Shown here one piece after another: positions 48,326 through 59,590 of a stretch of 64,000 bases of DNA. Each line of letters opens with the position of its first letter. Position 1 is the first letter of the stretch. The DNA lies in contig JAIWNI010000117.1 of assembly GCA_025331435.1 (NCBI GenBank), forward strand, positions 22,439 to 86,438, given 5' to 3'. Source of the stretch: Choanephora cucurbitarum (Eukaryota > Mucoromycota > Mucoromycetes > Mucorales > Choanephoraceae). The position numbers and the translations under genes were made by a program. Under the pieces are notes generated by a model, which ran no database searches, was not told the DNA's origin, and was given only the letters and a program-made list of their open reading frames with translations.

Positions 48326-48412
48326 GATAACAAGAACACTTTCAATAAAAACAAAAAAAAGAGAGAAAAAGAAAAAGAGAAGGATTTATAAGGAAAATTT
48401 AGATGTCCGCGT

Positions 48413-49129
48413 CTAAGCTGTAGCTTCAACTGAACCAGCTTGTTCACGCAACAAACGTCTTTGCTTCACATCCCAGTTATACACACGAGCTGTATTGACT
48501 TCCATAGTGGTAATTTGCGATCTAAGGAACTCGAGATCTTCTAATGTGTTCTTTAGTGAGTTTTTGGCTGTATCCAACTTGGAAGTCAACAAATCCTTAG
48601 CTTCCTCAAATGTATATTCAAGCATGACATTAGCCTATGACAACCATCTATAAGTAACTCACTCATACACAAATTATCCTACTTACACCTAACCAGAGGT
48701 AGACTGTACCGGAAGCTTCTACTTTAGCCTTGGCATATAATGTATCATTTAATTCAAAGTCGGTGTAAAGAGGTTCTTCTGTCTCCTTTTTCTCTGCCAA
48801 CAGGTCAACCATAGCGATCGTCTTTTCAATCTCGGGTATCTTTTCTTCCAACACTTTTCGACGTTGAAGTAAGTTGATTTCCATAAACTTGTATTTACTT
48901 TAAACACAATAAGTAGGGTTGATAAAGCAATTACAAAGTAATCATTTACCTGATGGCTTCTTGGAATTTCTTCAAGACAACTTCAACAGGTTCAGCTTCA
49001 GAAACATAATCTTCAACGCGTTCCTTTTGTAACGTTGGTTTTGTTGCATCACTTTATTCAACATCCACTTACCACAAAGGGAGAGCTAGGAATACCACGA
49101 GGGTTTGTTTCTAACTTTTGTTCACTCAT
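48413..49129 (-). CDS. PAC10: prefoldin subunit 3
   Basis: An alpha-type subunit of prefoldin, the hexameric cochaperone that delivers actin and tubulin to CCT. The start at 49129 reads MSEQKLETNPRGIPSSPFV; a 46-nt intron then joins to ERVEDYVSEAEPVEVVLKKF. Next come AISKYKFMEINLLQRRKVLE, ending in LEEKIPEIEKTIAMVDLL (first coiled coil). The beta-hairpin region follows (YTDFELNDTLYAKAKVEASG, TVYLWLGANVMLEY). The second coiled coil reads AKDLLTSKLDTAKNSLKNTL, with TTMEVNTARVYNWDVKQRR as the family C-terminus. Length is as expected, about 185 residues. Confidence 0.93.
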
Positions 49130-49755
49130 CGTTTAATCAAATGGTGATGGATGAAAATAAGCTGTATGTCAAAAAATAAAAAATAAAAAGATTTAATTGA
49201 CTGGGTTCAAATGCGTATTTGACTTTTATCTCTATTGAGAACAAAATCAATCTCTATTTTAGACTTGCTCACCCATCTTTTTGAGACAATCTGCATTGAA
49301 GCATTGTTGCCTTAACCAATAAAAAGAATCGTTAGTAGGCTCTAATGGACTGTCAATTAGAAGAGCTATATTCTATTAATTACTGCTTATGTGTATCCAT
49401 CAAGAATTTGACAGGCATTGTAAGTTGCTTATCCCAACTCTATGTCAAAATATAAGGTTTAATATGATTGGACTGTAACATACCGAATACAGCTTGGATT
49501 CAGACAGCTAAACCTTGCATAAAAAAAGAGAGAGTATTGGTCCAATTGGACAGATTCAACGCAACGCTCATGTATCAATATATGAAGCATGTCAAGACTT
49601 TTAACCTGAATGTTTAATTCTGTCTATCTAAAGTTGAAATCAAATCCTGCTTCTTTGACTTCTAAAAAGTACAATAATAAGTATACAACTTCTACTCACA
49701 CAACAAAGACAGTTTCCCCCCCTCATGAACATGACTCAAGTGTTGTTGAATGCTA

Positions 49756-49850
49756 CAGTAGTCGCTCAATTTAAGAGTGTTTGATTTAAGTGTATGCTCT
49801 ATATAAGAGTGTATTTCTCAAGAATATGTTCTTAAATAAAGCGACTATTG
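49756..49850. mobile_element. 95-bp TIR element (MITE-like), TA-flanked
   Basis: The left end CAGTAGTCGCT (49756-49766) and the right end AGCGACTATTG (49840-49850) are inverted repeats with 10 of 11 positions matching. Each end is directly flanked by TA (49754-49755 and 49851-49852), as expected for a target-site duplication. The interior is AT-rich with repeated AAGAGTG. Size, TIR start CAG and TA duplication fit a non-autonomous Tc1/mariner or pogo-type element. No transposase is present. Confidence 0.55.
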
Positions 49851-51225
49851 TATTGAGGAAAAAGACAACAAGAAACCTGGAAGCGACACGAAGAAACAGA
49901 AACCAAGGTCTATAGGCCAAATCAGATAAAAAAAAAGCAAGCGATACCAACCTGAAAAAAAAAGACAATGGAAATGATGATAGTATCGTACTTGCATTGT
50001 GTTTTGACAAAGGTATAAACAGGAAAATCATTCTCTCGATCTGCAACACATTAGAGGTATTGGAAAAGCAATATGTAATGTAATCACATCTGATGTGTTC
50101 CAGTTGCTATGGATTTAAAAAGAATTTCAGACATGCTTTTTAGAAATGTAAAAGAACCAAAGTGTTGATAGCCTTTGACATGTTCAAGCACTTGTCTTTG
50201 TAAACAAGCTTAGAGTATGACAACAGATTATTTCGTTAGTCAATAATATTCTGAATTGAAGCTTACTGCGAAAATGCTTGAGCGAAGCAACTGTCATAAT
50301 GCTCTCCCTTTTAAAACAATGCACCTATTGTCAAGCCATAAAGATAAAGAAATGTTTTTCTTATGACCCTAAAGCTATGGATTCAATAGATTTTCCCCAG
50401 ATTTATTACTGACGACATTTTAATTTAAACATTCAATCTACAAAATGCTATAATTATCTAGAATGGATGATATCACACCACTCAAGCTTTCATTCAAGAT
50501 AGAGTCATAACTTACTCACTCTTTTTTTTTTGGAGAGGAAAAACCTTACTGTATCTCCTAATGGTAACCTTATTCATCTTTTTTTTGTTACTTTACTTGT
50601 CCTTTGGTTATTTATAACTGAATAGATTACACGAACAATCTAAGGCAAAACTCAACTAGTGCTTATATGGTATTCTCTTGCCTGGACATACATACACACG
50701 TTGTCTAGGTCCATCTTTCTCTTAGCAGCCAATCTCGACACATGAAAGCGATATTATTTACTGTTTGGAGTGGTTATTCTTTTAGGGTATTCTAAAGAAA
50801 GAAAAATATATATTCCTGTGAGTAGGGAGTTCCAGAACAAATGGTCTAGACTGTCTAATCTGATCATATTTTTGACTCAGATACTTATCTTCTAGAAAAA
50901 AGTAGGATGTATAATCACTTAAAATAAGAGAGAGAGAGAGAGAGAATATAGACTATCGATAGTTAAGAAATAACTTGTTAAAAAAAATGGCTTAATTTGA
51001 TCAAGTTGACACTTTTGTTCCTATGAAATAGACTATTTTTGGGAAGGATCAAAGGAATTGTGTCTGATACCATTCTGTTTCAACTGGGAAGCAACAATTA
51101 AAAGCTTGCCATTGATTCCATGTAAGCACTGTTTCTTTCTACTCAACATAAAAAAGAGAGAATCTATTGCCCTCCCCTTTTTGACTAGTCAATAGAAAAC
51201 ATCACCACAAGAGAAATTGGGTATC

Positions 51226-52152
51226 AAAAAAGGAAACTTAACTAGCAGGCTACATTTCATTGGATAAAAACTGTGTAATCCCCCCATTTGAGTTCTACAT
51301 TTGGATTTTTGTAAGACTGTGTTAATAAAAATGGTAGTCTAGTAAGGCAAACAAAACGCTTTGGGAGAATAGGTGTGACAATTCCACCAGAAACGTAAAA
51401 TTGTGAACGCCGGTGTTGGTTTGGGTGCTTGTCGAGTTTTTTCTTCATTTTTTTTCTAAGTACTTTTGAGATTGAAGGGGTGACTGCTATAAACTAGTAA
51501 CTAATCCCTAATACTTAGAAAAAATTTTCTCTTTCCTTTATCTTCTAAGGTGAGTTTTAGGTATTTCTTTGCTTTGGATGGCAACTAACACGCTTCTAAT
51601 GGCAGAGTAGCTCTTTGTTCCCAACGCGCTCAAGATGCAACAGTATCTAGTGTGTTTGCTTTGAAAAGTACAGAAGAGACCCAAACTGTAGGTTAGTTTT
51701 TAAGGCACTACAGATGAGATAAGAGTTTTAACATCATCTTCTTTCTATAGATGGCTTGCATATTCTTTAACAACAAATAGATGCACCAAGTGCAAAGGCG
51801 CCTAAACTACTTGAGCTTCTAAGGTGTTTTCTACTGTCAATCCAAACCAAAGCGTTCTGCTAGAATGCCTTAGCTGTTCTGGTTTCAACCATAAGGTAAG
51901 TGACGCAAATGAGTGTTAAAGCCTAGCAGCATTAGTACAGTTTTTTCTACCAATAAAATGAAGCAAAAATACTCTTCTGCATCCCCCCATTCTTATTTGA
52001 AAAGTACCCCCAATATTATTTGAGAGCACCCCCAATATTATTTGAGAAATGGCCCCCAATTCCTATATGAGGAATACCCCCCACCCATTTTTGGAGAAAA
52101 TTCAAGGACTGTCCAAAAAAGGAATCTTAACTGCATGCTACACAAAAACTGC
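51226..52152. repeat. direct repeats bracketing a relic region
   Basis: The segment at about 51226-51273 (AAAAAAGGAAACTTAACT, then GCTACA and AAAAACTG) recurs at 52114-52152 with small changes. C-rich motifs follow the first copy (51280-51285) and precede the second. The enclosed 0.85 kb has no intact frame. It may be a decayed element with terminal direct repeats. Confidence 0.4.
51983..52097. repeat. degenerate C-rich tandem array
   Basis: Five units of about 22-25 bp each begin with five or six C and continue like AATATTATTTGAGA. The two central units are nearly identical; the outer ones are diverged. Confidence 0.75.
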
Positions 52153-53381
52153 CTTTGTTTCACAGAAAAAATCTCTTGTGGTGATAGGATCGAACCGGTT
52201 AGAATGAGGATGGTACTCTTCCTTTTAAAGGTATTTCAAGGATCTTCCAACTGTTTGTGTATCACGGTATCACACTAGCTTTTTGGGTAAAGACTCGTGT
52301 GTGTATGTGTGTGTGTGACATGAAGCCCAAAAGTGGATCTCATCTTCTCGTCAATAAAGACATTTCTCTTAAAATTAGTTGATTTCATTGATAACTTGAA
52401 TCACCTCCAACATGACGACCATTTTATTCCATTGTCTCTACAAGCTTTCATCGTTATTTCTTAGACTAAACTCTTTCTCTCTTTTTTTTTAGAAACAAGC
52501 ATTGCCTTCATCACCTTTTAGAAACCCATTCTAAGCATCTATCAGCTATTCTTTTTTAAAAAAAATCAAAAAAGCCCGGTAAATGGATGATTTAATTTCT
52601 GATAGCTAAACTCTATCTAAACGATGTTTGATCTGACAACAAAAGGGGAATGGATTAAGAAAATGAAATGATTAGGGAGCTACTCCCTTACTTTCTGATT
52701 GGCTAACGAATAGTCTCTATTTGCCACATGGATCCTATTTAAAGTTTGGCATTGAATGTTATTGATTGAAATTGACAATGGAAAATGATTTACCAAAAGA
52801 GAGAGAGAGAAACCAATGAAATTCATTGATATAATCCCCCCCCTTTATTTTGAGGATGTCACTATCACCATCGTGCCTATTTCTTAGTCAGATAATAGTA
52901 AAGAAGGGGGCTATGTTGATGTATCAGAAGGAGTTTAGATTTTACTTTATCTATGAGTGATTGAGACATGCTGTGTGTAATTTAGCATTAGCATAATCAA
53001 ACAATCTCTTTCAAATTACCATTATTATAAAAAATGTTACAGCCAGTGTCTTGTTCATGTTAAATCTCTCTCTCTCTTTTTTTTTTCAGGTACAAGACAT
53101 AAGTTTCAGTTCACTCTTGTTTCAAAACATAATTCAGTTAAAATTGAAAGTCAAGCAACTTATATGAACACTATGTCAGAATTTCAAGGAAAATCATGAC
53201 ATAAAAGAGAGAGAGGAGTTTCAAGAAGCCAAAGTAATGGAAAACAATAAACCGAAGTTCATTTTTAGCGAATGAAATGTCCAAAATTGGAATTGAAAAC
53301 AAGCTCAGGATTTATTTTAAAATAACAGATAGGCTATTTTTTTTTTTATAGAATTGTTTTCTTTTAAAAAAGGGAAAATAA

Positions 53382-53425
53382 GGGGGGGGGGGGGATAAAA
53401 TAATAATAATAATAATAATAATAAT
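53382..53425. repeat. 13-G run and adjacent TAA microsatellite
   Basis: A run of 13 G at 53382-53394 is followed by about nine TAA units (53399-53425), just 3' of the aspartic-protease-like gene. Confidence 0.9.
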
Positions 53426-53479
53426 TTGAAACTACACTATCAAGCTTAATAAAGAGAAAGAAAAAAATTTTTTTTAGCT

Positions 53480-55299
53480 TTAATGAGACTTCTTATAAAC
53501 TCTAAGACCATCTTCCTCTTGATCCTTCTTGATAGCCAAACCAAGCTTCTCATTTTCAGGATCAAAGGTAGTGTAGAAAGCATTAGTCAAACTGGTACCA
53601 AAGACCCAATCACGATCAGAACTACCACGAGTAATCTTGGTTTCACAACAATCACGATCAGCATCCACAGTGGCAATCCAGTACTTGGCAGGCAATTCAA
53701 CAATATGGTCTTCCAGAGTCAACTTGAGGACAGGCAACTTTTCAGCATCAGAACACTTGATCAAATAGTTCTTGGTGGCACTTTGGTATTTACCACCAAA
53801 CTTGGCATGGAATTGATCAGCTTGGTCAGGAGGCATGGTGATGTAACTGGTGGCAGTGGAAATAGAGGCAATTGCATTCTTTTCTTGTTCTAAGCGAAGA
53901 TCACCAAAGCCAGCATGACGGATACAGACATCCCAGTTCTTGGCTGAACCATCTTCTGTATCAGCCAAACGAAGGTAGTTGACATCACCCTTGATGATGG
54001 ATGTATCGACACCACCAATCACAAGGTAACCAGCAGCTTGTTCTTCTTCTTCGTTGTGACGCTTCAACATACCGAAACCACCACCGACAGTGCTGCTGCT
54101 GAAACCAGTATCAACTTGAGCAGTGGCTTCTGTGGTGTTGGTAGTGACAGAACCAGATTGGGTGAATCCGTTGTTATCGGAAGAAGAGACGTACATACCG
54201 AATTGAGAACTAGAGATACCACTACCAGATTGGTAAGCATTGGTCACAAAGGCAGAATCAGAGAGAGCAACATCACGCTTAGCCAAACCTATAACAAGAT
54301 CATTTGTTAGCATTTTTCTATAGAATAGAAAGGTGATACTTTACTGCTTGAAGAAGAAGTATGGTATTTAGTAGAATTGCTCAAGTCAACAGAACGACCA
54401 AGACCAAGGTAACCATCTAATAGAGAAAATAGGTTAAATATATATATATAATTAACATAAGTCAATCTACATTACCGAAACCAGTGGCAAAACCAGACAT
54501 ACGGTAAGCACCACCAAAGGGCATGTTTTCAACAGTAAGACCAGCAAATTCAATCTTATCGGTGTAGATATGAGTGTCTACACAAGAATCACCATATTCA
54601 ACAGAGAACTTCTTGCCGGTAGAGACAGCAGTAGAAGACTTGCGAGCATAATAAGTACAACGACCACGACAGTTCTCGGTCTTACACTAATATAAAGAAA
54701 AAAGTCAGTCTTATCTTATGCTTGTTATTTTTACTCTATCACTTACTCTAGAACCACGAACCCAAGAATAGCCAGTCGCTAATTTAAAAATAATGAAATT
54801 AAGTACAACCTGAATAAAATGTGTGATATTCTAAAAAAAGAGTTTTAAAAAAAAAAAGGAGATAGTTACTGGTATCAAAGGCAAAAGTGAATTCTTGAGC
54901 GGGAGTACCGATCTTTACTTTACCAGCGAGCTATTGAAATCATGGGTTTAGTAACAAGAATAAAATAAAAAAAAAGTTCAAACAAGAATCATTAGAGTGA
55001 CACACACACACACAAAGAATTCTTGATCCCCTTCCTCTAAAGAGAGAGAGAAGAGGGGGACTAAAAATAAATTTAGATGTGCGCCTTATAGTTATGTGCA
55101 TGTCATTCTATTGATTCTTTGTTGACTCTCTCTTTTTTGTTGTTGTATTTACCACACCGCTATCGAGTTGTTTACCAGCGGCCTTATAGATATCACCATT
55201 CTCAGTACGCTTATAAAGAGGGATAGTGATAGGCTCGGCTGAAACAGTGCTGAGGGCAATTTGAGCAAGTGCTGCAAGACAAAAGATAGTTGTACGCAT
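53480..55299 (-). CDS. secreted pepsin-family (A1) protein, probably inactive
   Basis: A pepsin-fold protein related to rhizopuspepsin. The start at 55299 gives a signal peptide, MRTTIFCLAALAQIALSTVS, and a short prosegment; about six introns follow, giving roughly 430 residues. The N-lobe reads LAGKVKIGTPAQEFTFAFDT. The first active-site region is FDTTTGYSWV: Asp is kept but the Gly of the D-T-G triad is Thr. The flap region is FSVEYGDSC. Paired cysteines (RCKTENCRGRC) follow. In the C-lobe the position of the second D-T/S-G is AIASISTATSYITM, that is S-T-A, so the second catalytic Asp is absent. The family requires both Asp residues, so I infer a non-proteolytic homologue. A Ser/Thr-rich loop (SSDNNGFTQSGSVTTNTTEA) interrupts the middle. 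Confidence 0.85.
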
Positions 55300-56968
55300 A
55301 GTTAATTGATAGTAGAGAGAGAAAGATTGGGAAGGGGGGGTGTCTCTTTTTTGTTGATTTTTGTTTATTTTCTATTGTTGATGTTGTCGATCAAAAATAG
55401 GAAAGTCGAGATTGGATGGCGATTATTTTAACTCTAAAGGAGCGTGTAGAAACACAGAAAAAAAATAAAAGAAAATAGATAAAAAAAAAAGAAAGAAAGA
55501 GAGAGAAAAAGAGAGTGAAGGAGAGGGGGCCGATGAATAAAATAGAAAAAGAAAAGAAAAAGAAGAGGGGAAGGGGGGGGGAGTTTGCTGAATTTATAAA
55601 TATAAGTCAAGTCATCTAAAAGGGTAACGAATATCGAGGGGAGTTTCAAAAAAAGAAAATAGATCTAGTGACAAAGCATTTGATTGGTGGGAAATACAGG
55701 TCAAGCTGTCTTGGATGTTAATTATCATTTTGTGTTTCTATAAAAAGTGCCTGGATCACTTACGTAGCACTCCTTATGTATCACCATCACAAAGAAAAAA
55801 GGGCTACATTAGCACCATTCACAAACATCATCAATTTACCCTTTTCTATCTCCGCACAAGGTAAAAAATATATAGAAAAGTAAGAAAGGGATTGAAATCA
55901 TTGTTCTTTTAAAAAAAAAAATTAGTTTTTAAATCATCATTGCCTTTATGAGATTTTCTTTGTACAATAAGCGTTCATTTTTTTTTAAAAGCAAGACATT
56001 CAACTATTTTTCCCTTTTTCAACCAGAATCATTGACCAAAAATAGAACAAAGCAAGTGAGTAAAGTGCTCGAGCTATAAATTCAGTTTTGGTTTACTCTA
56101 AAATCAAAAGAGGCTGGATTCATGCTCCGATCAGTTTGTATATCTTCTATCTATAGTATAATGAAATGCCCCAATTTCATATAGGCAAACATCCATAAGA
56201 ATGCATCGACATTGATTGTAATTACAGTGCAGATCTTTTAAATGTCTTTTGTTAACCATGGCTTCTAAATTAATGCAATCAATTTGTCATCATTCACTAG
56301 CCACTTATCATTGTTAAGATCGGGTAATTGCTAAAAGATAGTTTCCTTTCTGGGATAATTAAAAGAATCAAAATAGTTTCAAATAGATTGAAATTATTTT
56401 TATCTACTATCTTCTTGGCAGAATCATGGTTGATGTAATAGAATTACCCTTTTTTTATTTTTTTGAAATTCCATTCTTTTTCAATTGAAACACTTCTTTA
56501 CTCTATAAGATGATGTTGACAGTGTCTTTGTCAAATCAGTTCTTATGACTGGCTTTTCTTTACTGAAAGTGTTGCTTAAATACTATGTAATTTCCTTTTT
56601 TAGTGACACACAGTACTTGGATTCCTTACGCTTGTTTGGAATAAACAGAACCCATCCAAACAAGCAAACATGCAGGCTACTATTCGGATAATAGTCAACA
56701 AGACTTTTTATTCATCGTCCATCTCTAAGGCTGGTTTAATAATTAACAAAAAAGAGATCTCAGCTTTCGTGTAATTCTCTTTTAAAGCATTCATTTATGT
56801 TGTCGATCTTACTTGTACCACATATAAATACCACTTTTTTATTGTTCTTTATATAATTCTTCATCTTTGTTGTTAGATGGAAGGTGATGCTTACTATTGG
56901 CATCTAAACCCATCTTGATTGTATCCTCTATACAATAAAAGGGTAAATGACACACACTCTGAAGCTAT
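55300..56968. other. intergenic
   Basis: About 1.7 kb, AT-rich, with purine tracts and G runs (55334-55340 and 55573-55581) in the promoter of the pepsin-like gene. No gene is seen. Confidence 0.55.
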
Positions 56969-57702
56969 CTATCTTATCCTATTACCAAATCCTCTGAGTC
57001 GATCTCGAGGTAGACAATCTAATTGACTTAGAAACAATCGTTCAGAACGAATCATCTCTAATTGCTGCTTAAACAGATTGAATCGATCTAGCCTGGCCTG
57101 CTGTACTTTGACTCTGTTCTTCATCATCATCGATGTCTGTACTGGCTGTCTCCAGCCTCTGACCCGTTTGAATTCAAATCCAAAGGCTGTTCGAGTAGTG
57201 ATGGCCACTTGATAAGGCTTTCTCTTGACCATCTTTTTCTTTTTCTTTTTAGTCACCATGGGTTTCTTTTTAGGTAACTGTCTAATATGTAAGCCATCGT
57301 GTTTTGATGGAAGAAAAAGCTTACCTTGAGTGCCTTTGCATAATTTAGAATGGATTGGTGTGTATCTTGATGGTGTAGTCCTTTATTGAGATACATCAAT
57401 GTCTTTTACATATGAGACACATTGAACAACAACACAAGAGAAAGTGAATTTTACCTTTTCTGCCTCTTGCATCAACAATAAGGATTGGTGTCTGGATGTC
57501 ACATGGACACTCTCTCTGAATCGTGTACGGATCGTTTGTTTTATTTTATAAGGATAGTGTTGACCTGTCCTTAAGAGGGATCGATAGAGTCCAAGTGTCT
57601 ATTGAGCTTCATTAATTTCCATCGTCTCCATCTCAGTCTACATACACATGCACGACTTTCAGCAATCAACTTTTTATTGAATGATAAAAAAGCAGTGGCC
57701 AT
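56969..57702 (-). CDS. LYR-motif (complex I LYR family) protein with basic C-terminal extension
   Basis: Four exons on the minus strand (57702-57646, 57598-57455, 57402-57325, 57277-56969) join in phase to 195 residues. After MATAFLSFNKKLIAESRAC comes the LYR motif TLGLYRSLLRTGQHYPY, then IKQTIRTRFRESVHV and LLLMQEAEKTLMYLNKGLHH. These are typical of the small mitochondrial LYRM proteins that assist Fe-S transfer or complex assembly through acyl-ACP. The last exon adds about 100 residues, very basic at first (KKKPMVTKKKKKKMVKRKPY), then EFKRVRGWRQP and a helical tail. Most LYRM proteins are about 100 residues, so this tail is unusual. The partner is unknown. Confidence 0.8.
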
Positions 57703-57762
57703 GGTTTTAAAGCAAAAAAAAGAAAAAAAAAGAGAAGGAAATTCTCATTTTTTTTCTTTCTA

Positions 57763-59244
57763 ATGGCACCACCTACATTCATTCTTGATAATGGTGCTTA
57801 TACGATGAAAGCAGGCATGGCTCAAGCCAATGGTGTGCCAAAGTAATAGATACATACGATATCACTCTGCATTGTTTAACTCATGTTCAATAGACTGGTA
57901 CCTAACGCCATTGTACGTGGCAAAGGAGAGAAACGTCATTTTGTAGGTGATCAACTTGATACCTGCACTGATTTCTCTTCATTGTATTATCGACTGCCAT
58001 TTGAACGCGTAAGGATACCCAATTGACTCCATCTATATTTACTCACCCCCAAACTAAGGGACTCTTGACCAACTGGAATACAGAACGGACCATTTGGGAT
58101 CGTCTCTTTCAACAGACATCGATGGATCCCAAAGACACACGATTGGTCTTGACAGAGCCTTGCTTTAATCTACCTGCCATTCAAGACGCGTATGATCAAG
58201 TGGTGTTTGAGGAATACGAATTCAATGCATGTTATCGTACAATCGCACCTCAATTCTGTCTAGAGGGGGATGCTGACTGTCGATTGATAGTGGATTCAGG
58301 TTATTCATTTACGCATATCATCCCTTTCTTTAAACAACAGCCTGTGGCCAAGGGTATACGACGATTGAATGTGGGAGGCAAGTTATTGACCAATCATCTT
58401 AAAGAAGTCGTTTCCTTTCGTGCGTATGATATGATGGAAGAGACCTATATTATTAATGATGTGAAAGAGACCTGTTGTTTTGTCTCTCAACATGTTTTTG
58501 AAGATCTGGCTATATGCAAGTAAGTAGGCCAGTTCTTATTTCATTTCAATTTGGCTTATGCCCCTTTAGACAGAAACAGAACCCGATTGTTCAAGAGTAT
58601 GTATTACCGGATTTCATTCAACAGACCAGAGGTCATATTAGAACAAAGGAGAGTGTGGATGAGCAACAACAGATCCTTACGATGAACAATGAACGATTCA
58701 TGATACCCGAGATTCTGATGCATCCCTCTGACATTGGTCTAAATCAAGCAGGTATACCAGAGGCCATTGTTCAAAGTGTCAGTGCTTGTGATCCAGGTAA
58801 AAATAGAAAATAGAATAGAATAGAGAATATACTGATGAAAGATGAAGAAATGCAAGGATTGATGTATGCTAATATTGTGTTGGTGGGAGGAAATACACAT
58901 TTGCCTGGTTATAAAGAACGCATGTAAGTAAATGCTTTAAAAGAGAAGTAAGGGCCTTGACACTGATGAACAAGATGATAGTGAACATGATTTAAGGCAA
59001 CATGTACCTGAAGACTATGAAATTCGGATCACTGTGCCTACCAAGTAAGTTCTTTTTTAATGATCCAACCCACTTGATGACTTACCCTTAGAGAATGTTT
59101 AGTCCTGTGACATGTGCATGGGAAGGAGCCAATCAGTTTATCTTGGAGAGTTCTAAAAGTGAATTACAGAAAGTGTTTGTACAGCGAAAGGAATATATGG
59201 AATATGGCAGTAGTATCTGTAGGCGTAAATTCAATTCTCTCTAA
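57763..59244 (+). CDS. ARP6: actin-related protein Arp6
   Basis: A nuclear actin-related protein of the SWR1 complex, which deposits histone H2A.Z. Seven exons (57763-57842, 57894-58008, 58059-58519, 58570-58796, 58848-58923, 58997-59044, 59103-59244) keep phase. The N-terminus is PPTFILDNGAYTMKAGMAQA. The family blocks RGLLTNWNTERTIWDRLF, VDSGYSFTHIIPFF, LNVGGKLLTNHLKEVVSFR and DVKETCCFVSQ follow. Later ones are YVLPDF, NERFMIPEILMHPSDIGLNQ, AGIPEAIVQS, VLVGGNTHLPGYKERM and VTCAWEGANQFI. Order and length (about 382 residues) fit Arp6 and not Arp4 or Arp8. Confidence 0.94.
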
Positions 59245-59590
59245 AAAGTCACACTTGATAATCATGTTTGCATAATCAATGAAGATAATTTGCACATCTC
59301 ATCTACTTTTTTTTTTTTGTATGGTGTCACTGTGAAAGCATATATATATATATATATTTAGTAATAATTTCTCTATTTATCCATTACTGACTATCCAACT
59401 TCTTCTTCTTCTTCTTGAACTTTGCTTATGTATTCAATCACCGATCACCTTGTTAAGTTGAGCCAATAAGCCTGTTTGACCTTGGATCAATGTGACCGAT
59501 AATTTCCTTTTTTTGTTCATTCTATTTAAACCCATCCAATTTTTTTTCTTTTTTTTCGTTTTATTATTATTTATTTATTTCTATACAGTG
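59245..59590. other. short intergenic, T-rich
   Basis: 3' flank of ARP6 and promoter of the transporter gene. It contains a TA microsatellite at about 59340-59357 and a CTT run at about 59401-59415. Confidence 0.5.

Larger units (their letters stand above)
49130..53479. other. long gene-free region with relics and repeats
   Basis: About 4.3 kb with no intact gene. It contains a TIR element at 49756-49850, direct repeats at about 51226-51273 and 52114-52152, a C-rich tandem array at 51983-52097, (GA)n near 50929-50945, (GT)n near 52297-52317, C/G homopolymer runs and a TAA microsatellite at 53399-53425. A zinc-ribbon-like relic lies near 51780-51905. The frame at 51257-51448 on the minus strand is protein-like (HRRSQFYVSGGIVTPILPKR) but short and without a start. 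Confidence 0.55.

Noticed and set aside
51983..52097. Possible CRISPR-like array
   Set aside because: Units are contiguous and degenerate without unique spacers, and the genome is eukaryotic.
52160..52260. tRNA-like GGTTCGATCC followed by CCA on the minus strand
   Set aside because: The T-stem does not pair, no 7-bp acceptor stem can be formed, and no D-arm or anticodon arm is found.
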